Shown here in pieces: positions 8,697 through 17,193 of a stretch of 64,000 bases of DNA. The first letter of the stretch is position 1, and every line of letters begins with the position of its first letter. The position numbers were made by a program, and so were the translations under genes. Where the stretch lies: the NCBI RefSeq assembly GCF_001443045.1, contig NZ_LKPJ01000019.1, positions 63,458 through 127,457 of the forward strand, read 5' to 3'. The DNA comes from Burkholderia ambifaria. Lineage in GTDB: Bacteria > Pseudomonadota > Gammaproteobacteria > Burkholderiales > Burkholderiaceae. A model generated the notes under the pieces. That model was not told where the DNA came from. It did no database searches and was given only the letters and a program-made list of their open reading frames with translations.

Positions 8697-9395
8697 TCAG
8701 ACGGGAGGCTCTCCGGCTGCCAAGAAGCGGTACAGATTGCGCAACATGCCTGCAGTTGCGCCCCAGATGAAGTAACGCCCGGCCGATTCGCCATTCGGAT
8801 AGGGCATCGCAAAAAAACGACGCTCGCCGCCTTCCCAGCGGAACACGCGCACCTGGTGGTTCGCGGGACTCATCAGGAACGCGAGCGGCACTTCGAAAAT
8901 CTCGGCGACTTCGAACGTGTCGGCCTGCACGGTGAACGGCGGATGCACGAGCCCCACGACGGGCGCCACGCAGAAGCCGGTACCCGTCAGGTAGTCGGGC
9001 AGCGCGCCGAGAATCTCCACCCGTTCGGCGGCCAGCCCGATTTCTTCCTTCGCCTCGCGCAGCGCGGTCGCGGTCGTATCGCGATCGAACGGCTCGCGGC
9101 GGCCGCCGGGGAAGCTGATCTGCCCGGCGTGGTCGTTCAGGTGATCGGCGCGCTGGGTCAGCAGCACGGTGAGGCCGCTCTCGCGCACGACGAGCGGCAC
9201 GAGGACAGCGGCGCTGCGCGGATCGACGCCCTCCTGCAGCCTCGCCTCGCCGGGCTCGACGCTCCAGTCGAGCGTGCGCGCGAAACGCTCGCGCAGCCCG
9301 GGCGGCGTCATCAGGCGGGCATCGATGGACGGCAGGCCGGCGCCAGTGCCTTCGACGGGCAGCACTTCGGGATCAATGATGGGGCGGCGATTCAA
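8697..9395 (-). CDS. Nudix hydrolase, CoA pyrophosphatase type
   Basis: A 232-residue protein of the NudL-like CoA pyrophosphatase group, which cleaves CoA to 3',5'-ADP and phosphopantetheine. The segment AAVLVPLVVRESGLTVLLTQR leads into HAGQISFPGGRREPFDRD and the Nudix helix TALREAKEEIGL; the LTQRAD-LNDHAGQISFPGGR block is the CoA-specific motif preceding the Nudix box. The predicted start is TTG at 9395, because no in-frame ATG occurs until residue 29, inside the conserved domain start; the exact start is therefore uncertain. It is likely co-transcribed with the CobD-like gene downstream. Confidence 0.87.
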   Translation of the reverse strand: MNRRPIIDPEVLPVEGTGAGLPSIDARLMTPPGLRERFARTLDWSVEPGEARLQEGVDPRSAAVLVPLVVRESGLTVLLTQRADHLNDHAGQISFPGGRREPFDRDTTATALREAKEEIGLAAERVEILGALPDYLTGTGFCVAPVVGLVHPPFTVQADTFEVAEIFEVPLAFLMSPANHQVRVFRWEGGERRFFAMPYPNGESAGRYFIWGATAGMLRNLYRFLAAGEPPV

Positions 9396-9440
9396 GGGGC
9401 TCTCGGGTTCGTGACGTATCGAGCATATTGTCGCGCCAGA

Positions 9441-9472
9441 ATGAAAAAAGCACCCGGGAGGGTGCTTTTTCC
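9441..9472 (-). terminator. terminator of the rpsP-rimM-trmD-rplS operon
   Basis: The arms AAAAAAGCACCC and GGGTGCTTTTT lie 10 bp after the rplS stop. Read on the minus strand, the GC stem is followed by a run of six T. Confidence 0.9.
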
Positions 9473-9481
9473 TTACAGCTC

Positions 9482-9874
9482 TTACTCTTGGGAAGCTGCT
9501 GCGGCGCGATCCTTCGACACCAGCTTTTCCTTGATTCGAGCCGACTTGCCCGAACGCTCGCGCAGGTAGTACAGCTTCGCGCGACGCACATCACCGCGAC
9601 GCTTCACGACGATGCTCGCCAGCAGCGGCGAGTAGGTCTGGAACGTACGCTCGACGCCTTCGCCCGACGAGATCTTGCGGACGATGAAGTTCGAGTTCAG
9701 GCCACGGTTGCGAATCGCGATCACGACGCCTTCGTACGCCTGAACGCGCTTGCGGTTACCTTCAACCACGTTCACGTTCACGATCACCGTGTCGCCCGGG
9801 GCGAATTCGGGGATCGTCTTGCCGGCGAGCGCGCGCTCGATCTCTTCCTGCTCAAGTTTTGCAATCAGATTCAT
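9482..9874 (-). CDS. rplS: 50S ribosomal protein L19
   Basis: Protein of the large subunit at the 30S-50S interface. The 130 residues show the SH3-like core with PGDTVIVNVNVVEGNRKRVQAYEGVVIA and the conserved stretch GVERTFQTYSPLLASIVVKRRGDVRRAKLYYLR. The ATG at 9874 is chosen because AGGAG lies at the right distance; the GTG one codon upstream is too close to it. It is the last gene of the operon, 133 bp after trmD and followed by a strong terminator. Confidence 0.97.
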   Translation of the reverse strand: MNLIAKLEQEEIERALAGKTIPEFAPGDTVIVNVNVVEGNRKRVQAYEGVVIAIRNRGLNSNFIVRKISSGEGVERTFQTYSPLLASIVVKRRGDVRRAKLYYLRERSGKSARIKEKLVSKDRAAAASQE

Positions 9875-10007
9875 CACTGACTCCTAAAGCCATCTTGTCG
9901 GCGTTTGCACCCGCCTGCTTCCAGGCCTGGCCCCGATAGAGGATGGATTTACATCAGGCACCGCGCACGCATGCACGGCACCGCCATTTCCCGCCCGCGA
10001 CGCCGCC

Positions 10008-10802
10008 TCAGGAGGCGCTCTTCGCTTCGCGTGCGAGGTTCGCAAGCCACGCCTCGTCGGCCCGGCTCAACAACTTCTCGCGGCGCGCCCGGACGATCAG
10101 GTCCGGCCGCTTCCGCAACGTATTCTTCAATGCTTCCTGGCGCCGCCACCGTTCGATCTCGGCATGATGCCCGCCGAGCAGCACGTCCGGTACGCGCATC
10201 CCCTCGTATTCCTCGGGGCGCGTGTAATGCGGACAATCGAGCAGCCCGTCGGCGAAGCTGTCCTGCACCGCCGACTGCGCATCGTTCAACACACCGGGCA
10301 GCAGGCGCACGACGGCATCCATCATCGCCATCGCCGGCAGTTCACCACCGGACAGAACGAAATCGCCGAGGCTGATTTCCTCGTCGACGCAACGATCGAG
10401 CAAACGCTGATCGATCGCTTCGTAGCGGCCGCACAGCACGATGAAACCGGGTTCCTGCGCCATCCGCACCGCACGTTCGTGCGTGAACGGCGCACCCTGC
10501 GGCGACATCATCACCACACGCGTGCTCGCGATGCCCTGCTCCGCCTGCGCTGCTTTCGCAGCGCCGATCGCGGCCTCGAGCGGCTTGGCCAGCATCACCA
10601 TGCCCGGACCACCACCATACGGACGATCGTCGACCGTGCGGTAATTGTCCGTCGTGAAATCACGCGGGTTCCAGGTGCGCAACCCAAAGCGCTCCTGCTT
10701 CACAGCCCGACTGGTAATTCCCCAGTCGGTCAGCGCGCGGAACATTTCGGGAAAGAGCGTGACGACGTCGAACTGCACCGCGCTCTCCGTAACCTGGTTC
10801 AT
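10008..10802 (-). CDS. trmD: tRNA (guanine-37-N1)-methyltransferase
   Basis: SPOUT methyltransferase that makes m1G37 in tRNAs reading CNN codons, preventing frameshifts. The 264-residue protein begins QFDVVTLFPEMFRALTDWGITSRAV. The S-adenosylmethionine knot is visible as VLCGRYEAIDQRLLD and EISLGDFVLSGGELPAMAMMDAVVRLLPGVL; YGGGPGMVMLAKPL is the tRNA-site loop. The start codon overlaps the rimM stop in a TAATG junction, so translation is coupled. The frame stays open upstream into rimM, without homology. The operon order rimM-trmD is conserved in proteobacteria. Confidence 0.97.
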   Translation of the reverse strand: MNQVTESAVQFDVVTLFPEMFRALTDWGITSRAVKQERFGLRTWNPRDFTTDNYRTVDDRPYGGGPGMVMLAKPLEAAIGAAKAAQAEQGIASTRVVMMSPQGAPFTHERAVRMAQEPGFIVLCGRYEAIDQRLLDRCVDEEISLGDFVLSGGELPAMAMMDAVVRLLPGVLNDAQSAVQDSFADGLLDCPHYTRPEEYEGMRVPDVLLGGHHAEIERWRRQEALKNTLRKRPDLIVRARREKLLSRADEAWLANLAREAKSAS

Positions 10803-11479
10803 TAGTAATCGGCTTCCCAGTCGACGACGATGCGACGTGCCGCCTGATCCACCGTTTTGACGTAGACGCCGACGAACGGAATCAGCCGTTCGTCGGTGGC
10901 CGGCCGACCATCCTTGCCGACTACCGGATACTCGACGCGCATGATCGAATGCACGCCGTTGTCGATCATCCCGCTCACCGTCCCGAGCGCCACCGATTGC
11001 TCGTTGACGACCTCGAGGCCGATCAGGTCGACCCAATAGAATTCGTCCGCGTCCAATGCCGGGAAATCCTCCCGGCGCACGAACACGCGAAAGCCGCGCA
11101 AAGCGAGTGCGGCATCGCGGTCGCTGACACCTGCGGCATGCGCGACGACAGTGTCACTGTGCGTCTTCGACTGCAGGATGCGGGCGGATAACCGCTCCCC
11201 ACCCCGTTCCAGCCACCAGCGGCGCGCCTTGAGCAGCGCGTCGCCGCCGCGACCGGCGTCGGCATGCGTCGCCACCTTGATCCAGCCCTTCAGGCCGTAG
11301 GCGTCGACCACCGCCCCGACCTCGACAGCATCGTCAGGCCAGGCTTGCACCGCTTCGAGACTGCCCTGCTCGGCAGCCGCACCGGCGCTCGCGACAACGT
11401 CGCGCTCGACCGGCTTGCGGACGAATGCGCCAAACGACGCTCGCCCGCGCTTTGCGTTACCGGAATCGTGACCGGACAT
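10802..11479 (-). CDS. rimM: 16S rRNA processing protein
   Basis: Assists assembly of the 30S head by binding S19. The 225-residue protein has a poorly conserved N-terminal extension of about 50 residues, then the RimM beta-barrel (VEVGAVVDAYGLKGWIKVATHAD) and a C-terminal PRC-barrel domain (DEFYWVDLIGLEVV ... LIPFVGVYVKTVDQAARRIVVDW). The start at MSGHDSG has AAGGAGC seven bases upstream, which decides it over an earlier frame-open codon. It lies between rpsP and trmD in the operon. Confidence 0.95.
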   Translation of the reverse strand: MSGHDSGNAKRGRASFGAFVRKPVERDVVASAGAAAEQGSLEAVQAWPDDAVEVGAVVDAYGLKGWIKVATHADAGRGGDALLKARRWWLERGGERLSARILQSKTHSDTVVAHAAGVSDRDAALALRGFRVFVRREDFPALDADEFYWVDLIGLEVVNEQSVALGTVSGMIDNGVHSIMRVEYPVVGKDGRPATDERLIPFVGVYVKTVDQAARRIVVDWEADY

Positions 11480-11522
11480 CAATGCTCCTTGCAGCCGGCA
11501 CGACCGGCACACCGCGCCATTG

Positions 11523-11777
11523 TTAGGCAGCCGGCTGCGCCTTTTGCGCTTCTTTCACGAGACGCTGGACGGTCGGCGACAGTTGTGCGCCAACACCTTG
11601 CCAGTACGTCAGGCGATCTTGAGCGATACGCAGCGATTCGCCCTTCGTAGCAACCGGGTTGTAGAAGCCGACGCGCTCGATGAAGCGGCCGTCACGACGG
11701 TTGCGCGAATCGGTAGCGACGATGTTGTAGAACGGGCGCTTCTTCGAGCCGCCGCGAGCCAGACGGATGATAACCAT
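11523..11777 (-). CDS. rpsP: 30S ribosomal protein S16
   Basis: An 84-residue small-subunit protein that folds around the 5' domain of 16S r[37 protein letters not shown] is the S16 signature at the N-terminus, and the rest is the usual GFYNPVA ... [13 protein letters not shown]. The start at 11777 is fixed by family length and an AAGGA ribosome site. First gene of the operon, with its promoter about 45-75 bp upstream. Confidence 0.97.
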
Positions 11778-11823
11778 ATGAAATCCTTCGGGAAAACCGG
11801 GTTCGAAACTACTGAAACGTGCG

Positions 11824-11852
11824 ATTATAGCCGGAAACCAAAGCCACAACAA
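11824..11852 (-). promoter_or_regulatory. sigma70 promoter of rpsP operon
   Basis: On the minus strand TTGTTG (11852-11847) and TATAAT (11829-11824) are separated by 17 bp. Start of transcription should fall near 11817, giving a leader of about 40 nt before rpsP. Confidence 0.75.
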
Positions 11853-11930
11853 ACACTTACGCGCAAAAATTCCGCAGGCGCCCTGTCCGCCGGGCATACA
11901 ATCGTCGTGTCCACGACGCTCCCCGCCGCC

Positions 11931-13070
11931 ATGCCGCTATTTCGCGTGACCCCGGCGCGCCGCGCGCAGCACCGCCTCGCGGGCTTGCTGGCCGGCCTCG
12001 TCACCTGCCTCGCAGCCACCGCGGCTTGCGCCGCACCGCCGGTGGGCGAACTCGTCGTGCCGCCCGGCTTCCGCGTCGACGTGCTGACCGACGCCGTGCC
12101 GACCGCCCGCGAAATGGCGTGGTCGCCGCGCGGCATTCTATATGTCGGCTCGCGGGAAGGCCGCGTGCATGCATTCGTGATGCAGGAGGGCCGGATCACG
12201 GCCCGGTACGTGATCGCATCGGGGCTCGACATGCCCGTCGGCGTCGCGTATCGCGACGGCGCGCTCTATATCTCAGCCGTGTCGCGCATCCTGCGCCTCG
12301 ACCACATCGACGACCGGCTCGCCAGGCCGCCCACCCCGGCAGTCGTGACGGACGCACTGCCGGCCGAACATCATCACGGGTGGAAATTCATTGCGTTCGG
12401 CCCCGACGGCAAACTCTACGTTCCAACCGGCGCGCCGTGCAACGTGTGCCTCGCCGATCGTAGCCGCTACGCGATCATCGCACGCATGAACGCCGACGGC
12501 AGCGGTCGCGAAGTATTTGCCCGCGGCGTGCGCAATACCGTCGGCTTCGCATGGCACCCCGATTCGGGTGAATTGTGGTTCACCGACAACGGGCGCGATC
12601 TGATGGGCGACGACGTGCCCGACGACAAGCTCAACCGCGCGCCACGCGCGGGGCTCGACTTCGGCTTTCCCTACTGTCATGGCGGCGACACGCCCGACCC
12701 CGAATTCGGGAGCGCCAACGTGTGCCGCCGCTATGTGCCGCCCGTGCTGAAGCTCGGTGCGCACGTCGCGGCACTCGGCATGCGCTTCTATACGGGACCG
12801 ATGTTTCCTGCGTCGTTTCGCAACAACATCTTCATTGCCGAACACGGCTCGTGGAATCGCAGCTCGAAGGTCGGTTACCGCGTGATGCGCGCGGTCGTGT
12901 CAGCCGACGGCAGCCACTCACGCCAGACACCATTCATCACGGGCTGGCTGCGCGCGGACGGCACCGTGTGGGGACGCCCGGCCGACGTGCTGCCGCTGCC
13001 GGACGGCTCGCTGCTCGTCAGCGACGACCATGCAGGCGCCATCTACCGCGTCACCTATGCGGCACCTTGA
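11931..13070 (+). CDS. periplasmic sorbosone/glucose dehydrogenase-like beta-propeller
   Basis: A 379-residue exported protein of the PQQ-dependent sugar dehydrogenase (sorbosone dehydrogenase) family. Residues 1-33 form a signal peptide ending AACA-AP. The body carries the six-bladed propeller pattern: [68 protein letters not shown], and FADNG-like [20 protein letters not shown]. Three or more cysteines suggest a periplasmic disulfide. The cofactor and substrate cannot be proven from this. The start is uncertain; a GTG at 11907 would add eight residues and no clear ribosome site is seen at either. Confidence 0.78.
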
Positions 13071-13180
13071 CGCAGGCGAGGGGTGACCGGGCCCGACCGG
13101 GCATCGTAGAATGCGTGCCGGGCCGAGCGCCCCGCGCCGGCCTGCCGGCCGCCCATGCCAACGATAATCCGCCGCCACCC

Positions 13181-13648
13181 ATGTCCAGCAGCACCGCACC
13201 GTTCCGCCGCTTCCGCTCCAAGACGCTCACCGCCGCCCTCGCGCTCCTGTTCGGTTCGCTCGGCGCGCACCGCTTCTACCTGTACGGCTTTCGCGACGTG
13301 TACGGCTGGGCGCACTTGCTCGCGACGATCGTCGGGATTCCGGGTTTCATGCTGCTCGCCGCGACCCAGCGCAGCGCCGGCCTCGGATGGTGGCTCGCCG
13401 TGCCGGGCGCGATCTCGCTGCTGGCTGCGTTCCTCGCCGCGCTCGTCTACGGCCTGCGCCCCGACGAGAAATGGGACGCTCAATTCAATGCCGATACGGG
13501 CAAGCACAGCCGGTCGGGCTGGACAGTGATCTTCATCGTGATCTTCTCGCTGCTGATTGGTGCATTCCTGCTGATGACCGCGCTCGCGCTGTCGTTCCAG
13601 ACGTATTTCGAATCGCAAGTCGAAGCGGCGAAGCAGATTTCGCAGTAA
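13181..13648 (+). CDS. TM2 domain membrane protein
   Basis: A 155-residue membrane protein. Residues about 15-65 match the TM2 pattern: a hydrophobic segment with FGSLGAHRFYLYGFRDVYGWAHLL, where the GAHRFYLG-type turn joins two helices. Two further hydrophobic segments occur at about 68-90 (WWLAVPGAISLLAAFLAALVYG) and 115-138. The tail is cytoplasmic or periplasmic and short. It follows the sugar dehydrogenase by 110 bp on the same strand. Function unknown for the family in proteobacteria. Confidence 0.82.
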   Translation: MSSSTAPFRRFRSKTLTAALALLFGSLGAHRFYLYGFRDVYGWAHLLATIVGIPGFMLLAATQRSAGLGWWLAVPGAISLLAAFLAALVYGLRPDEKWDAQFNADTGKHSRSGWTVIFIVIFSLLIGAFLLMTALALSFQTYFESQVEAAKQISQ

Positions 13649-13665
13649 GCGCCGACGCGCCCCGA

Positions 13666-14832
13666 TCAGAACAGGCTCAACTGCATGTCGTCACGCGGTT
13701 TCACGCCGGTTGCGCCCCCTACCATGCGCCGAGTGGCCGCCCCGGCCGCCGGCGCGGCGCGAAACTGCGACAGATCCAGAATGCCGTTCGCACGCTCGTT
13801 CAACCCGAGGCGCTTCACGGCCTGCCGGAAACGCTGCCGCAACAGGTCGGCCCAGATACCCTCGCCCTTCATCCGTTTCGAGAAATCCGAGTCGTAATCC
13901 TTTCCGCCGCGCATGTCGCGCACGCGATTCATCACGCGCTCCGCGCGATCGGGAAAATGCGCGGAGAGCCAGTTCTTGAACAGTGGCGCGACTTCCCAAG
14001 GCAGCCGCAGGATGATGTAGCTCGCATGCGTCGCACCGGCTTCCGCGCAGGCCTCCAGCACGCGTTCCATATCCGGCTCGGTGACGAACGGGATCATCGG
14101 TGCGATGCTGACACCCACCGGCACGCCCGCGTCGCGCAGCGCGCGGATCGTACGCAGCCGGCGCGCCGGCGTCGCCGCACGCGGCTCGAGCGTGCGCGCG
14201 AGATCGGCGTCGAGCGTCGTGATCGTGACCGCGGCCATCACCTGCCCCCGCTCCGCCATCGGGGCAAGCAGGTCGAGATCGCGCTCAATCAGCGACGATT
14301 TCGTGATCGCGGCGAACGGCAGCCCGTGATCGTGCATCACCTGGATCACGCTGCGCGTGATGCGCAAGTCGCGCTCGACCGGCTGGTATGCGTCGGTGTT
14401 GACGCCAAGCGCGATCGGTTCCGGCACGTAACGCTTGCGCGAAATCTCGCGCTCGAGCAGTTCGGCCGCGTTGACCTTCGCATAAATGCGGCTCTCGAAA
14501 TCGAGCCCCGGCGACAGGCCGAGATAGCTGTGGGTCGGCCGTGCAAAGCAGTAGATGCAGCCGTGCTCGCAACCACGATACGGATTGAGCGACACGCTGA
14601 ACGGAATGTCCGGTGACTGGTTGTGCGTCAGGATGCTCTTTGCGCGCTCCTCAAACACCTGCGTGCGCAGCGGAGCGGGCAAATCCGCGTCGTCCGATTC
14701 GTGCGTCCAGCCGTCGTCGACCGCTTCGCGCAGCGCCGTTTCGTACCGCCCCTGGAGGTTGTCGACCGCACCGCGCCCCTTGCGGGGCGCTGGCGGCGCT
14801 ATCGGGAATTCGTTGTCGGACCGACCGTCCAT
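13666..14832 (-). CDS. PA0069-family radical SAM protein, SOS-regulated
   Basis: A 388-residue protein of the PA0069/Rv2578c-like radical SAM group, distantly like spore photoproduct lyase. The cluster motif is RGCEHGCIYCFARPTHSYLG, with the CxxxCxxC cysteines at about 88, 92 and 95 binding the 4Fe-4S that cleaves S-adenosylmethionine. Other conserved stretches are IALGVNTDAYQPVERDLRITRSVI and PFAAITKSSLIERDLDLL. The substrate is unknown; damaged DNA is a reasonable guess given the LexA box. I chose the ATG at 14832 because GGGTGA lies four bases before it; the ATG at 14844 directly follows AGGTGA and is also possible. Confidence 0.88.
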   Translation of the reverse strand: MDGRSDNEFPIAPPAPRKGRGAVDNLQGRYETALREAVDDGWTHESDDADLPAPLRTQVFEERAKSILTHNQSPDIPFSVSLNPYRGCEHGCIYCFARPTHSYLGLSPGLDFESRIYAKVNAAELLEREISRKRYVPEPIALGVNTDAYQPVERDLRITRSVIQVMHDHGLPFAAITKSSLIERDLDLLAPMAERGQVMAAVTITTLDADLARTLEPRAATPARRLRTIRALRDAGVPVGVSIAPMIPFVTEPDMERVLEACAEAGATHASYIILRLPWEVAPLFKNWLSAHFPDRAERVMNRVRDMRGGKDYDSDFSKRMKGEGIWADLLRQRFRQAVKRLGLNERANGILDLSQFRAAPAAGAATRRMVGGATGVKPRDDMQLSLF

Positions 14833-14849
14833 GCGCTCACCCATTCACC

Positions 14850-14896
14850 TGCACCCAATACTGTATATTTATACAGTATTGGGTGCAGCATGCCAA
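14850..14896 (-). promoter_or_regulatory. LexA (SOS) box in a 38-bp palindrome over a sigma70 promoter
   Basis: The core TACTGTATATTTATACAGTA at 14859-14878 is a near-perfect LexA operator (CTG-N10-CAG). The symmetry continues on both sides for an 18-bp arm (14850-14867 and 14870-14887) around a 2-bp centre. On the minus strand TTGGCA (14896-14891) and TATAAA (14873-14868) lie 17 bp apart, so the operator covers the -10 box of the radical SAM gene. LexA binding should block transcription until RecA-driven cleavage. Confidence 0.88.
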
Positions 14897-14948
14897 GGGC
14901 GAGATAAGGGGGCCGACAGCAGGCCCGGCAACGGCCCTGCCGCAGCGG

Positions 14949-15437
14949 TCATTCGCCGACCGAGATCGTCAGCGTCTCCTTGATTTCCTCCATCACGACA
15001 TAGCTCTTCGACTGCACCGCGCCGGGCAGTTGCAGCAGGATGTCACCGAGCAGCTTGCGATAGTCGGCCATCTCACCGATCCGCGCCTTGATCAGATAGT
15101 CGAAGTCGCCGGACACGAGATGGCATTCGAGCACCTCGTCGATCTTCATCACTTCGCGACGGAACTGCTCGAACATGTTGCCGCCCTTGTGGCCGAGCGT
15201 GATTTCGACGAACACCAGCAGCGCCGCGCCGAGCTGGCCCGGATCGACGCGAGCGTGATAGCCGGTAATGACGCCGTCGCGCTCCATGCGCCGCACGCGT
15301 TCGATGCACGGCGTCACGGTCAGTCCAACCTGTTCCGCGAGGTCCTTCATCGCCATCCGGCCGTCGTCCTGAAGCAGTTTGAGGATGCGCCGGTCGAGCT
15401 TGTCGAGCGAGCGTACTGGCTGGCGTTGCGTTCTCAT
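14949..15437 (-). CDS. lrp: Lrp/AsnC family regulator
   Basis: A 162-residue leucine-responsive regulator. The N-terminal winged helix is LDKLDRRILKLLQDDGRMAMKDLAEQVGLTVTPCIERVRRMERDGVI (about 10-57), followed by the RAM amino-acid-binding domain with GHKGGNMFEQFRREVMKIDEVLECHLVSGDFDYLIK. The start MRTQRQP is chosen by alignment with E. coli Lrp; the frame is open 12 codons further upstream without homology. It is divergent from dadA, a known Lrp-type target, so it probably controls D-amino-acid use and possibly itself. Confidence 0.93.
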   Translation of the reverse strand: MRTQRQPVRSLDKLDRRILKLLQDDGRMAMKDLAEQVGLTVTPCIERVRRMERDGVITGYHARVDPGQLGAALLVFVEITLGHKGGNMFEQFRREVMKIDEVLECHLVSGDFDYLIKARIGEMADYRKLLGDILLQLPGAVQSKSYVVMEEIKETLTISVGE

Positions 15438-15582
15438 TGGTTTATGCTGAAAATCTGAAAAATACGATAACAAAACCTACACATTCGACAATACCATAGC
15501 TCAAAAAACTAGATCAGCTAGAGGTTACACGGAGACGCACGTGCGCCCGGCCTCGACCTGATTCCTTCCATCTGGAGCAGCT
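15438..15582. promoter_or_regulatory. AT-rich divergent control region lrp/dadA
   Basis: The stretch at about 15440-15525 is much richer in A/T than its surroundings and contains runs such as AAAATCTGAAAAATACG and CTCAAAAAACTAGATC. It should hold both divergent promoters and Lrp sites. No single consensus site can be fixed by eye. Confidence 0.55.
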
Positions 15583-16869
15583 ATGCGAGTCGTCATTCTG
15601 GGCAGCGGTGTGGTGGGCGTGGCAAGCGCGTATTACCTCGCGCGCGCCGGTCATGAAGTCACGGTGATCGACCGGGAAGCCGGTCCGGCGCTCGAGACGA
15701 GCTTCGCGAACGCGGGCCAGATCTCGCCCGGCTATGCCGCGCCGTGGGCCGCGCCCGGCGTGCCGCTGAAGGCCGTCAAGTGGATGTTCGAAAAGCACGC
15801 GCCGCTCGCGATCCGCCTCGACGGCACGCGCTTCCAGCTCCAGTGGATGTGGCAGATGCTGCGCAACTGCACGGCCGAGCGTTATGCAGTCAACAAGGGC
15901 CGCATGGTCCGCCTCGCCGAATACAGCCGCGATTGCCTGCAGGCGCTGCGCGCCGATACCGGCATCCAGTACGAAGGACGCACGGGCGGCACGCTGCAGC
16001 TGTTCCGCACGCAACAGCAACTCGATGGCGCGGCCAAGGACATCGCGGTGCTGCAGGAAGCAAACGTGCCGTTCGAACTGCTGTCGCCGGCCGAGCTGAA
16101 GAATGCCGAACCCGCACTCGCGGCCGTGTCGCACAAGCTGACGGGCGGCTTGCGCCTGCCGGGCGACGAAACGGGCGACTGCCAGCTGTTCACGACGCGC
16201 CTCGCGGCGCTCGCGGAATCGCTCGGCGTGAAGTTCCGCTACAACACGCCGATCGACGCGCTCGCGATCGCCGGCGGCAAGATCGCCGACGTGCAGTGCG
16301 GCAGCGAGACGGTGCGCGCGGATGCGTATGTCGTCGCGCTCGGCTCGTACTCGACCAGCTTCATCTCGAACCTGATGAAGATTCCGGTCTATCCGCTCAA
16401 GGGCTATTCGATCACCGCGCCGATCGTCAACGAGACGGCTGCCCCCGTATCGACGGTGCTCGACGAAACCTACAAGATCGCGATCACACGTTTCGACCAG
16501 CGCATCCGCGTCGGCGGTATGGCCGAGATCGTCGGCTTCGACAAAAACCTGCGCGCCGCGCGCCGCGAAACGCTCGAAATGTGCGTGAACGACCTGTTCC
16601 CCGGCGGCGGCGACACGTCAAAAGCGACGTTCTGGACGGGCCTGCGCCCCATGACGCCGGACGGCACGCCGATCGTCGGCCGCACGCCGGTCTCGAACCT
16701 GTTCCTGAACACCGGCCACGGCACGCTCGGCTGGACGATGTCGTGCGGGTCGGGCCAGCTACTCGCCGACCTGATCTCGGGCAAGAAGCCGGCGATTCAG
16801 GCCGATGACCTGTCGGTGCATCGCTACCTGAAGGATGTAGCCGGCCAGACACGCCCGGCATACGCATAA
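15583..16869 (+). CDS. dadA: D-amino-acid dehydrogenase
   Basis: Membrane-associated flavoenzyme that oxidises D-alanine and other D-amino acids to 2-oxo acids, passing electrons to the quinone pool. The 428-residue protein starts with the Rossmann motif MRVVILGSGVVGVASAYYLARAGHEVTVID and has the GQISPGYAAPWAAPGVPLKAVKWM segment typical of DadA small subunits. The C-terminal FAD segment is LFLNTGHGTLGWTMSCGSGQLLADLISG. The ribosome site TGGAG precedes the ATG. No dadX racemase follows in this window. Regulation by the divergent Lrp is likely. Confidence 0.95.
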   Translation: MRVVILGSGVVGVASAYYLARAGHEVTVIDREAGPALETSFANAGQISPGYAAPWAAPGVPLKAVKWMFEKHAPLAIRLDGTRFQLQWMWQMLRNCTAERYAVNKGRMVRLAEYSRDCLQALRADTGIQYEGRTGGTLQLFRTQQQLDGAAKDIAVLQEANVPFELLSPAELKNAEPALAAVSHKLTGGLRLPGDETGDCQLFTTRLAALAESLGVKFRYNTPIDALAIAGGKIADVQCGSETVRADAYVVALGSYSTSFISNLMKIPVYPLKGYSITAPIVNETAAPVSTVLDETYKIAITRFDQRIRVGGMAEIVGFDKNLRAARRETLEMCVNDLFPGGGDTSKATFWTGLRPMTPDGTPIVGRTPVSNLFLNTGHGTLGWTMSCGSGQLLADLISGKKPAIQADDLSVHRYLKDVAGQTRPAYA

Positions 16870-16910
16870 GTCGCAACGGCCTGCGGCGACGCAGACCTGT
16901 CGGCATCCAC

Positions 16911-16942
16911 GAAGAAGGCGCTCCTTGTGGGGCGCCTTCTTC
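16911..16942. terminator. hairpin after dadA
   Basis: Eleven-base perfect arms (GAAGAAGGCGC / GCGCCTTCTTC) lie 41 bp after the dadA stop. There is no clear T run, so it is a weak intrinsic terminator or an RNA 3'-end stabiliser. Confidence 0.55.
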
Positions 16943-17127
16943 GTTGCAGCAAACACGTTGGCGGCTCGGAACGGGGCTTGCGTCGACACGTACACGCTCG
17001 CTGTTGCCCTTCACGCCAACGATCGACGCTGCGAGCCCATCTGCTTGCACGAGTGCATGCTTCGTGCAGCATTGCACGATCGTGGCTCGGCGCATCGAAA
17101 AACGCCCCGCCCTCATCCGCATGCCGC

Positions 17128-17153
17128 AAAAAAAGGGGCGCTCATCGCGCCCC
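17128..17153 (-). terminator. terminator of etfBA
   Basis: The arms GGGGCGC and GCGCCCC enclose a 5-nt loop. On the minus strand the stem is followed by seven T (AAAAAAA on the plus strand at 17128-17134). Confidence 0.88.
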
Positions 17154-17193
17154 TTGTCTTCTTGCATGCTTACCGCCGAAGCGGCATGCCGCG

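Noticed and set aside
14850..14887. Palindrome as a recombination or replication site
   Set aside because: The core is a LexA operator placed exactly on a promoter, which explains it better than an att or ori site.
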